A stretch of 21,834 nucleotides of DNA from Chloroflexia bacterium (GTDB lineage: Bacteria; Chloroflexota; Chloroflexia; Thermomicrobiales; UBA6265), in contig JACCVC010000292.1 of the NCBI GenBank assembly GCA_013698305.1, forward strand, positions 1-21,834, given 5' to 3'. Position 1 is the stretch's first letter. Every line of letters starts with the position of its first letter. Both the position numbers and the translations under genes were made by a program. This document shows, piece by piece, positions 6,415 through 13,270 of this stretch. Below the pieces are notes generated by a model, which was not told where the DNA came from, did not search any database, and saw only the letters and a program-made list of their open reading frames with translations.

Positions 6415-8406
6415 ATGAAGCAGCTTTCGAAGCACTATGACGTCATTGTGGTCGGATCAGGACACGCAGGGAGTGAGGCCGCGCTCGCTTCGGCCCGAGC
6501 CGGCTGCTCGACGCTGGTGATCACGCCCAACATGGACCGAATTGGATACATGCCCTGCAACCCATCCATCGGAGGGCCCGCCAAAAGCCACATCGTCGCC
6601 GAGATCGACGCCCTCGGCGGGGCCATGGCCCGTGTCGCGGACCTGACGGCGATGCAGGTCCGGCGGCTCAACACGAGCAAGGGCCCGGCCGTTCAGGCAG
6701 TCAGGGCGCAGTGCGACAAGTCTCTCTACGCGATGCTGATGAAGGAACAACTCGAGCTCCAGGACAATCTGGACCTCATTCAGGACAGCGCTTCGGGCCT
6801 GATTCTGGACAACGTGTCAGCCTCCGGGCCGACAACCGTTGCCGGAGTCATCACCGCCATCGCTGGCCCGATCCCGGCGCAATGCGTGATCGTGACCGCG
6901 GGTACCTTCCTTCGTGCCAAAATGATTTCCGGCGAATCCAGCAGTTCCGGCGGACGGGCGGGCGATTCGGCTGACGCCACGCTGACCGGATCCCTGCTCG
7001 ATCTTGGCATCAAGCTGCGGCGGTTCAAGACCGGGACGCCACCTCGCATCGACAGCCGAACGATCGAAACCGGTGAGGCGGAGGTTCAACCTGGTGACGA
7101 CACTCCACTCTGGCTGAGCCGCGACGGCGAGCTTGGGCGAATCTACCCTGTCGTGCTGCCACCCGCCCCGAACGGCCCGTTCGCCTATCCTGAGCGTCGT
7201 GGGGGACGCCTTCAGGTCCCTTGCTTCCAAACCCACACGTCCGAAGAGGCCCACCAGATCATTCGCGACAACCTCCACCGGGCGCCGATGTACAACGGCT
7301 CGATCGAAGGCACGGGTCCGCGCTATTGCCCATCCATCGAGGACAAGGTCGGGCGCTTTGCCGACAAGTCCTCGCATCCGATCTTCATCGAACCGGAGGG
7401 ATGGCGCTCGCATGAGGTCTACATCCAGGGACTCAGCACGAGCCTTCCGCCCGATGTCCAGCAAGCGATCCTGCCTTCAATATCCGGCCTGCGAGACGCG
7501 CGGATCACCCGATACGGCTACGCTGTGGAATACGACGCGGTTGATCCCACCGAATTGACGCACGCGCTGGAGAGCACACGGGTCAGCGGCCTCTTCCTCG
7601 CCGGTCAAATCAACGGCACCTCCGGCTACGAGGAGGCTGGCGGACAGGGAATCGTCGCCGGCATCAACGCCGCCGCTCGAATTCGCGGCTTGCCTCCCCT
7701 GCAGCTCCGTAGGGAGGAAAGCTACATCGGCGTCATGATCGACGATCTCGTCACTCTGGCGTTTGAGGAGCCCTATCGCATGCTCACGTCCCGCGCTGAA
7801 TACCGCTTGCTGCTTCGCACTGACACAGCGGACCAGCGCATGAACCCCCATGCAGCCGACTATGACGTGACTTCTGAGCAACGACAGCAAGAGATCGATC
7901 AGGAGCAGCGGTTGATGGACGCCATGATGTCGCAGCTTGCAACCGTCTGGCTGGGAGACAATCCACGGCACGCCGCCGCGCTTGGTGGGGAAGGGTTGGA
8001 ACCAGCCCGGCGCTCCATGACCGGGCTTGACCTCGCCCGACGACCAGGCGTTGAATTGACCAGTGTCCTGAGAGCGCTGACTCACCTGTCCCTCTGGAAC
8101 AATGAGATTCCGTCGGAGCGCATGGCACGACGCACCGAGATCGCGATCCGGTACGGTGCCTTCATCGACAAGGAGCAACGGGAGGCGGAACGGCAACTCG
8201 CCGCCCAGGAGCAGGTCATCCCCCCTGGGCTCGACTTCGCCTCTGTAGTCGGTCTTCGGGTGGAGGCAGCGCAGCGACTAAACGAACGGCCTCCCTTCAC
8301 AATCGCCCAGGCTCGGCGCACACCGGGCGTGACGCCGTCCGACATCGGCGCGCTTCTCGTTCACCTGCGACGCACGTCGTCGAGGCAACAACCTGTTGCA
8401 TCGTGA
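6415..8406 (+). CDS. mnmG: tRNA uridine-34 modification enzyme MnmG (GidA)
   Basis: FAD-dependent partner of MnmE. The pair makes the (carboxymethyl)aminomethyl group at C5 of wobble U34 in several tRNAs. The 663-residue protein shows the FAD-binding Rossmann motif VGSGHAGSEAA (Gly14/16/19), PCNPSIGGPAKSH, the signature RYCPSIEDK with Cys305, the QGLSTSLP region, GTSGYEEAGGQG and the C-terminal LTSRAEYRLLLR. Length is slightly above the usual about 620-640. A GGGAA stretch lies just before the ATG. In many bacteria mnmG is followed by rsmG (gidB); here it is followed by a universal stress protein and two RCK genes. No mnmE is visible in the window. Confidence 0.97.
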   Translation: MKQLSKHYDVIVVGSGHAGSEAALASARAGCSTLVITPNMDRIGYMPCNPSIGGPAKSHIVAEIDALGGAMARVADLTAMQVRRLNTSKGPAVQAVRAQCDKSLYAMLMKEQLELQDNLDLIQDSASGLILDNVSASGPTTVAGVITAIAGPIPAQCVIVTAGTFLRAKMISGESSSSGGRAGDSADATLTGSLLDLGIKLRRFKTGTPPRIDSRTIETGEAEVQPGDDTPLWLSRDGELGRIYPVVLPPAPNGPFAYPERRGGRLQVPCFQTHTSEEAHQIIRDNLHRAPMYNGSIEGTGPRYCPSIEDKVGRFADKSSHPIFIEPEGWRSHEVYIQGLSTSLPPDVQQAILPSISGLRDARITRYGYAVEYDAVDPTELTHALESTRVSGLFLAGQINGTSGYEEAGGQGIVAGINAAARIRGLPPLQLRREESYIGVMIDDLVTLAFEEPYRMLTSRAEYRLLLRTDTADQRMNPHAADYDVTSEQRQQEIDQEQRLMDAMMSQLATVWLGDNPRHAAALGGEGLEPARRSMTGLDLARRPGVELTSVLRALTHLSLWNNEIPSERMARRTEIAIRYGAFIDKEQREAERQLAAQEQVIPPGLDFASVVGLRVEAAQRLNERPPFTIAQARRTPGVTPSDIGALLVHLRRTSSRQQPVAS

Positions 8407-8483
8407 TCCAGTTTTATGGGCCAGCCGCTCGCATTGCAATCCACCTGCCGAAGATGGATACTAGCGGCGGTCGTATTCGCGGT

Positions 8484-8489
8484 AAAGGA
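8484..8489 (+). promoter_or_regulatory. Ribosome binding site deciding the usp start
   Basis: AAAGGA ends 9 nt before a GTG at 8499. This is a far better initiation context than the upstream in-frame GTG at 8403 inside mnmG, or the ATG at 8532, which has no Shine-Dalgarno. Confidence 0.6.
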
Positions 8490-8498
8490 ACGCCTCTC

Positions 8499-9014
8499 GT
8501 GGTAAGTTTTCGCTCAACATTCCGTCCACGAATGGGAGAGCGGCTTCAAACAAGTTTTCGGATAGTCGTGCCCGTCTCGGGAAGCTCGGTCGATCAGCGT
8601 CTGATTGATGTCGCCCGCAAGATGTGCCAACGCAAACGGGTAGACATCACGCTCGTCTACGTGGTCGAGGTTCAGCAGTCCATGCCACTGGACGCAGAGC
8701 TTCCGGACGAGATCAACAACGGCGAAACGGTCTTGCGCCAGATCTCCGAACTCGCCCACGACGATCTCGAAGCGCAAGGCAGCCACGTCTTCACCGAGCT
8801 CCTCCAGGCGCGCTCCGCCGGCGCCGCCATCGTCGATGAAGCGATCGACAAAAATGCCGACGCGATTCTGATCGGCGCCGCCTTGCGCCGGCAGTACGGT
8901 CGGCTGACCACCGGAGACACTGTGGAATACGTCCTCCAAAACGCTCCGTGCGAAGTCATTGTGTTGCGCCAGGCGCTTCCCGACTGGGTCACCGATTCTC
9001 TGGAGTGGTCATGA
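8499..9014 (+). CDS. Universal stress protein (UspA family)
   Basis: Cytosolic alpha/beta protein of the Usp fold. From the preferred GTG start it has 171 residues. The domain begins at FRIVVPVSGSS, continues through ITLVYVVEV and ends with NADAILIGA...VEYVLQNAPCEVIVLR, a clear Usp C-terminal pattern. The nucleotide loop of ATP-binding members (G-x2-G-x9-G-S/T) is degenerate here: IGAALRRQYGRLTTGDT lacks the second Gly and has GD where GS/GT is expected. It may therefore not bind ATP. The frame stays open back to 8403, overlapping mnmG, but the RBS favours 8499. The stop overlaps the next gene's ATG (ATGA). Co-location with RCK genes suggests a part in ion-transport control, by inference. Confidence 0.85.
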   Translation: MVSFRSTFRPRMGERLQTSFRIVVPVSGSSVDQRLIDVARKMCQRKRVDITLVYVVEVQQSMPLDAELPDEINNGETVLRQISELAHDDLEAQGSHVFTELLQARSAGAAIVDEAIDKNADAILIGAALRRQYGRLTTGDTVEYVLQNAPCEVIVLRQALPDWVTDSLEWS

Positions 9015-9433
9015 ATGTCATTGCTATGGGCTGCGGTCGAGTCGGCGCCAGGGTCTCGATCATCCTCGATCAGCACGGTCATCACGTCACGGTCGTCGAC
9101 ACCAACCCGGAGGCGTTTCGTCGCCTTGGTGAGAAGTTCAAGGGCGATACCCTGATCGGCACCGGCATTGATGAAGATGTCCTGCGCCGGGCCGGTATTG
9201 AATCGGCGCATGTGTTCATCGCGGTCACCAATGGCGACAACCGGAATATCATGGCGGCCCAGGTGGCTCGAACCGTGTTCGAGGTCGAGCATGTCGTCGT
9301 CCGCATCTATGACCCGGTCCGGGAGGACACCTACCGCCGGCTAGGCTTGCGCACCGTCTGCCCCACAACCACCATCTCGGCGCTCATCATCGACCTGATC
9401 AACGACGTTCTGCCCGCCGACGAGGAACTCTAG
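9011..9433 (+). CDS. TrkA-family protein, RCK_N domain only
   Basis: The 140-residue protein is a lone RCK_N (KTN) Rossmann domain that in potassium-transport regulators binds NAD(H) or ATP/ADP. The nucleotide motif is GCGRVG at the N-terminus, then an Asp at the end of strand 2 (VTVVD), and IAVTNGDNRNIMAA. No RCK_C (TrkA_C) domain follows. The start is the ATG at 9011, which overlaps the usp stop and has GGAG just upstream. An earlier in-frame start at 8948 would add 21 residues that fit no RCK protein. The next gene starts 1 nt after the stop, so the two RCK proteins are probably made together and may form a heteromer equivalent to the two-repeat TrkA of E. coli. Confidence 0.88.
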   Translation: MNVIAMGCGRVGARVSIILDQHGHHVTVVDTNPEAFRRLGEKFKGDTLIGTGIDEDVLRRAGIESAHVFIAVTNGDNRNIMAAQVARTVFEVEHVVVRIYDPVREDTYRRLGLRTVCPTTTISALIIDLINDVLPADEEL

Positions 9434-9434
9434 A

Positions 9435-10094
9435 ATGTACATTATTGTTGTGGGTGGCGGAAAGGTCGGGTACTACCTCACCAAGACGCTCCTCGTCGAG
9501 GGCCACGAGGTTCTTCTGATCGAGCGAGACCGCCACAAGGTCGAGGTGTACGGCGAGCGACTGGGGTCGGTCGTGCTGGCGGGCGATGGCGCGGAAGCCG
9601 CGGTGCTCAGCGAGGCCGGAGCGCAACGCGCCGATGTCGTCATCGCGGTCACCGGCGAGGACGAGGACAATCTTGTCGTCTGCCAGATGTCCAAAGCCAA
9701 GTTTCACGTCCCCCGTGCGATCGCCCGTGTCAACAATCCCAAGAACGAGGTGCTGTTCCAGCGCCTTGGCATCGACGTCACGGTGAGCCAGACAGAACAC
9801 ATCCTTAAGCTCATCGAGCAGAAGATCCCGGAGAAGTCATTCGTGCATCTGCTGAATCTTCGGCATGACGAACTGGCGATCGTCGAGGCTCACGTCAGCG
9901 AAGGGTCACCGGTCGCCCACAAGCGGGTGGCGAATGTCCAGTTCCCGGTGCATTGCGTAATCGCGGCGATCATTCGCGGCCCTGATCCGGTGATCGCGCT
10001 GCCCAACACCGAGATCCTCCCCGGCGACGAGTTGATCATCGTCACGCACAGCAACGAAGAGGAAGACCTCAGGCAGATGTTGATGGAGTCCTGA
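9435..10094 (+). CDS. TrkA-family K+ uptake regulator (RCK_N + RCK_C)
   Basis: The 219-residue protein has an RCK_N domain (GGGKVG at about 8-13, acidic IERD at the end of strand 2, IAVTGEDEDNLV) and an RCK_C domain (about 145-215; VEAHVSEGSPVAHKRV ... ILPGDELIIVTHS). This is the KtrA-type arrangement of cytosolic gating rings that bind membrane K+ translocators (TrkH/KtrB). It follows the RCK_N-only gene by 1 nt. No gene for a TrkH/KtrB membrane subunit lies in the window, so the partner must be elsewhere. Its stop codon abuts the stop of the convergent dehydrogenase gene with no spacer. Confidence 0.92.
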   Translation: MYIIVVGGGKVGYYLTKTLLVEGHEVLLIERDRHKVEVYGERLGSVVLAGDGAEAAVLSEAGAQRADVVIAVTGEDEDNLVVCQMSKAKFHVPRAIARVNNPKNEVLFQRLGIDVTVSQTEHILKLIEQKIPEKSFVHLLNLRHDELAIVEAHVSEGSPVAHKRVANVQFPVHCVIAAIIRGPDPVIALPNTEILPGDELIIVTHSNEEEDLRQMLMES

Positions 10095-11393
10095 CTACGG
10101 GTAGATGCCTCTGACCCGCGTGAACTCGGATACGCGCTCGATCGCCCGGACCAGCGCCGCGGTGCGCATATGGACGGAATGCTCGTTCGACTTCTTTACC
10201 ACTTCCTGGAACGACTGCTGCATGACCTGGCGCAGCCGGTCGTTGACCTGCTCGAGCGTCCATGGGAACGCCTGAAGCGCCTGCACCCATTCGAAATAGG
10301 AGACGGTGACACCCCCCGCATTCGCGAAGATGTCCGGCAGGAGCATCACGCCCTTGTCGTAGAGAATGCCATCCGCTTCCGGAGTCGTCGGCCCGTTGGC
10401 TGCTTCCGCTATGATTCTGGCCGGTATCCGGTCTGCGTTCCTGGCGGTAATCTGCCCCTCCAGCGCGGCGGGGATCAGCACGTCGCATTGAAGCTCGAGC
10501 AACTCCTCATTCGTGACATCATCCGCTTCCAGGTACCCGACGACGCTGCCGGTACGATCCTTGTGCTTCGTCACCTGGTCGAGGTTCAACCCATCGGCGT
10601 TGTAGACGCCGCCTCGTGAATCGCTCACCGCCACGACACTGGACTTGTTGCGCTCCTCCATCAGGCGTGCCGCTACCGCTCCGGCGTTGCCGAATCCCTG
10701 CACCACCGTCCTGGTCGAGGAAAGATCGAGGTCGATGTACCGAGCGGCCTCCTCGACAGCGAACACCGTGCCGCGCCCGGTCGCCTCACTCCTCCCCTGC
10801 GACCCACCAAGCACCAATGGCTTCCCAGTGGTCACGCCGGGCTCGGAATAACCCACATTCATCGAATAGGTGTCCATCAGCCAGGCCATGACCTGCGGAT
10901 TGGTGTTGACGTCAGGCGCGGGGATGTCCTTGTTCGGCCCGATGAATGGCTGGATGTCGGCGGTATAGCGCCGGGTCAGGTTTTGCAGTTCGTTCCGCGA
11001 CAGCAATTTCGGATTGACCTGTACGCCGCCCTTGGCGCCGCCGAACGGTAAGCCTACCACCGCGCACTTCCAGGTCATCCACATCGCCAGCGCCTTCACC
11101 TCGGACAACGTGACAGATTGGTGATAGCGAATGCCGCCCTTGGTCGGACCCGGTCCACTATTATGCCTGACGCGGTGTCCCGAGAACACCTGCACGGAGC
11201 CGTCGTCCATTTCAACGGGGAAGTGAACGGTCAGCTCTCTCTCACAGTGGCTTAGTACCCCGCGAACGTCATCCTCCAGCTCGATCACATCTGCGGCGAT
11301 GTGAAACTGCTGCACCGCGATCTTGAACAAATCCTCGTGTTCAGGCTCGGCCGTCGCTGTCACCGCCATCTGAACGCCATTGTTCTCCGACAT
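10095..11393 (-). CDS. Glutamate dehydrogenase (Glu/Leu/Phe/Val dehydrogenase family)
   Basis: Reversibly interconverts 2-oxoglutarate plus ammonia and glutamate, or acts on a related amino acid, using NAD(P)H. The 432-residue length is typical of hexameric bacterial enzymes. Substrate and catalytic residues fall at canonical spacing: Lys85 (GPTKGG), Lys109 (TWKCA), Lys121 (GGAKGG) and Asp161 (PAPDVNT). The coenzyme fold has VQGFGNAGAVAA. GSQGRSEATGRG is also a family mark. An AAGGA box lies 7 nt before the ATG. It lies 62 bp downstream of gatB on the same strand, so co-transcription is possible. Glutamate specificity is likely, but NAD versus NADP preference cannot be read safely here. Confidence 0.93.
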   Translation of the reverse strand: MSENNGVQMAVTATAEPEHEDLFKIAVQQFHIAADVIELEDDVRGVLSHCERELTVHFPVEMDDGSVQVFSGHRVRHNSGPGPTKGGIRYHQSVTLSEVKALAMWMTWKCAVVGLPFGGAKGGVQVNPKLLSRNELQNLTRRYTADIQPFIGPNKDIPAPDVNTNPQVMAWLMDTYSMNVGYSEPGVTTGKPLVLGGSQGRSEATGRGTVFAVEEAARYIDLDLSSTRTVVQGFGNAGAVAARLMEERNKSSVVAVSDSRGGVYNADGLNLDQVTKHKDRTGSVVGYLEADDVTNEELLELQCDVLIPAALEGQITARNADRIPARIIAEAANGPTTPEADGILYDKGVMLLPDIFANAGGVTVSYFEWVQALQAFPWTLEQVNDRLRQVMQQSFQEVVKKSNEHSVHMRTAALVRAIERVSEFTRVRGIYP

Positions 11394-11455
11394 CGATCCA
11401 TCCTTCCGTACTCAAAGACCTGGCTCTATCGCCGAGCCGGTGTTGTGGAGTCGCC

Positions 11456-12922
11456 CTACGTCTTCATCTTGTCAAGAATGGCGATCAGCGCTCCGCGAAC
11501 GGCATCCGGCGTCGCGCGTCCACCGGTGCGCTTCATGGTCTCGCCGATCAGCCGGCCAACCGCGGCCTTCTTTCCGCCCAGATAATCGGCTACAGCATCC
11601 GGATTTGCGTCAATCGCCTCCTGGGCAGCTGTTGTGACGGAGTCCTCGTCATTCATTGAGAGCAGGTTGAGCCGCTCAGCGACGTCGATAGGCAGCTCAT
11701 CGCCCTCGACCCGCGGCAGCACGTCCTTGGCAACGCGAGCCGTCAGCTTGCCGTCCTCCACCGACTCCACCAGATTACGAATCTGCGAGGCGTTTAGCGG
11801 AAGCTGATCCTGAGGCAACCCCCGCGACCGAGCCAGGCCAAGAACATCGTTGACGATCCAGTTGGCGGCAGATCGCGCGAAGCCGGCGTCATTGCCCGCG
11901 ATCACGTCCTCGTAGATATCGGCGATAGTTCGCTCGTTCGTCAACACCGCCGCGTCAGCGTCGGGCAGACCGAGATCCTCAATAAATCTCCTGCGTCGGC
12001 TCGGCGGCAGCTCCGGCAATGCCTGCCTCAGCCGCTCGAGGTCAGCCGGCTGCATCCGCAGCGGAGGGAGGTCGGGTTCGGGAAAGTAGCGATAGTCGTG
12101 CGCCTGTTCCTTGGTGCGCTGCGACACGGTCGTCCCCGATGTGTCGATCCATCCTCGGGTCTCCTGGAACAGCTCATCACCGTTCGCGGCGGCCTCTCGC
12201 TGCCTCACCTCTTCATACCGGAGCGCTCGCTCCACGGCGCGGAATGAGTTCAAGTTCTTGATCTCGACCTTTGGGCCGATGAACGAGCCATCATTGGCCC
12301 GGATGGAGATGTTGGCGTCGCACCGAAATGCGCCTTCTTCCATATTGCCGCTGGATGCGCCAATGTATCGAAGAATCTGGCGTAGCGCGGTGAGATACTC
12401 TCGTGCTTCCTCGGGGGACTCAAGGTCGGGATCGCCGACGATCTCCATCAGTGGCACACCCGACCGGTTCAGGTCGACCAGACTGCTGACTCCATCGGCC
12501 GCCTGGTCATGCACCAGGCGGCCGGTGTCCTCCTCGAGATGGACCCGGGTGATGCCTGCCGTGCGAGCCTCACCACCCACATCGAAGGTCAACGCTCCTT
12601 TACCGCACAATGGCAGATCGTACTGCGAGATCTGATACCCCTTTGGCAAGTCGGGGTACACGTAATTCTTGCGGTCCATTTTCGAATCGGATGCCACTTC
12701 GCAGTTCAGCGCGAGACCCGTCCGGACCACGGTCTCGACCGCAAGGCGGTTCATCACCGGCATTGCCCCCGGCAGCCCAAGACACACGGGACAGACGTGG
12801 GTGTTGGGAGCCGCGTCCGCGTAACTTGCGGAACAACGGCAGTACATCTTCGAGCTGGTAGCGAGCTGGGCATGAACCTCGAGCCCGATCACGGTCCTGT
12901 AGGTCGTCGCTGTAGCATCCAC
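11456..12922 (-). CDS. gatB: Asp-tRNA(Asn)/Glu-tRNA(Gln) amidotransferase subunit B
   Basis: Subunit of GatCAB, which amidates Glu-tRNA(Gln) and Asp-tRNA(Asn) in bacteria lacking GlnRS and/or AsnRS; GatB binds the tRNA and activates the acyl group. The 488-residue protein begins with YRTVIGLEVHAQL and has four zinc-type cysteines (28, 30, 44, 47). It then shows YQISQYDLPL, LEEDTGRLVHD, DLNRSGVPLMEIVGDPD and NMEEGAFRCDANIS, and ends in the helical YqeY-like tail domain (about 340-488). Initiation is at GTG, with AAGGA 11 nt upstream. No gatA or gatC is adjacent; scattered gat genes are common. Confidence 0.96.
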   Translation of the reverse strand: MDATATTYRTVIGLEVHAQLATSSKMYCRCSASYADAAPNTHVCPVCLGLPGAMPVMNRLAVETVVRTGLALNCEVASDSKMDRKNYVYPDLPKGYQISQYDLPLCGKGALTFDVGGEARTAGITRVHLEEDTGRLVHDQAADGVSSLVDLNRSGVPLMEIVGDPDLESPEEAREYLTALRQILRYIGASSGNMEEGAFRCDANISIRANDGSFIGPKVEIKNLNSFRAVERALRYEEVRQREAAANGDELFQETRGWIDTSGTTVSQRTKEQAHDYRYFPEPDLPPLRMQPADLERLRQALPELPPSRRRRFIEDLGLPDADAAVLTNERTIADIYEDVIAGNDAGFARSAANWIVNDVLGLARSRGLPQDQLPLNASQIRNLVESVEDGKLTARVAKDVLPRVEGDELPIDVAERLNLLSMNDEDSVTTAAQEAIDANPDAVADYLGGKKAAVGRLIGETMKRTGGRATPDAVRGALIAILDKMKT

Positions 12923-13270
12923 GTGGAAACTTGTCCTTCTTGAGCGGTAATGAACATGGCCGCATGATGAACGTCCCTGCGCTCACGATTTGAGGTGTTC
13001 CATCGAACAGATTGTGCTGCGCATAGAATAGCCCTTTTCCCGGCAGGCGAGATGTAGGTGAACTCGTGCGAAAGTTGATCCGGACATGTATGCTACCATC
13101 GTCTCGAATGCAGAATGGCGCGCCACGCTGCCGTTTTCTCGCCCCAGACTCGACTCAATCGCGATCCAGGACCAGGTTCGCCCAACCGCCCAGAGGGGTG
13201 TTTAGACCATACAGGTTTCAACTCTCGGAATGGGTCAGGCATTACCGGCAAACGGAGGCAGCATACGAAC
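12923..13270. other. 348-bp non-coding spacer between gatB and nuoG
   Basis: This stretch separates the divergent gatB and nuoG and must hold both promoters. I see no confident -35/-10 pair, tRNA or known riboswitch. The nuoG frame stays open back to an ATG at 13115, but those 52 extra residues resemble nothing in the family. GGAGG at 13254-13258, 12 nt before the ATG at 13271, marks the likely start. A long 5' leader for nuoG is possible. Confidence 0.5.

Noticed and set aside
7477..8196. 239-aa open frame antisense to mnmG
   Set aside because: Shadow of the mnmG coding frame; no domain or RBS support.
8403..8498. Extended usp start overlapping mnmG
   Set aside because: No Shine-Dalgarno for the GTG at 8403 and a non-Usp sequence before residue 33; the AAAGGA-GTG at 8499 fits better.
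13115..13270. 52-residue N-terminal extension of nuoG
   Set aside because: Polar, unlike any NuoG N-terminus; a GGAGG box precedes the ATG at 13271, immediately before the ferredoxin domain.
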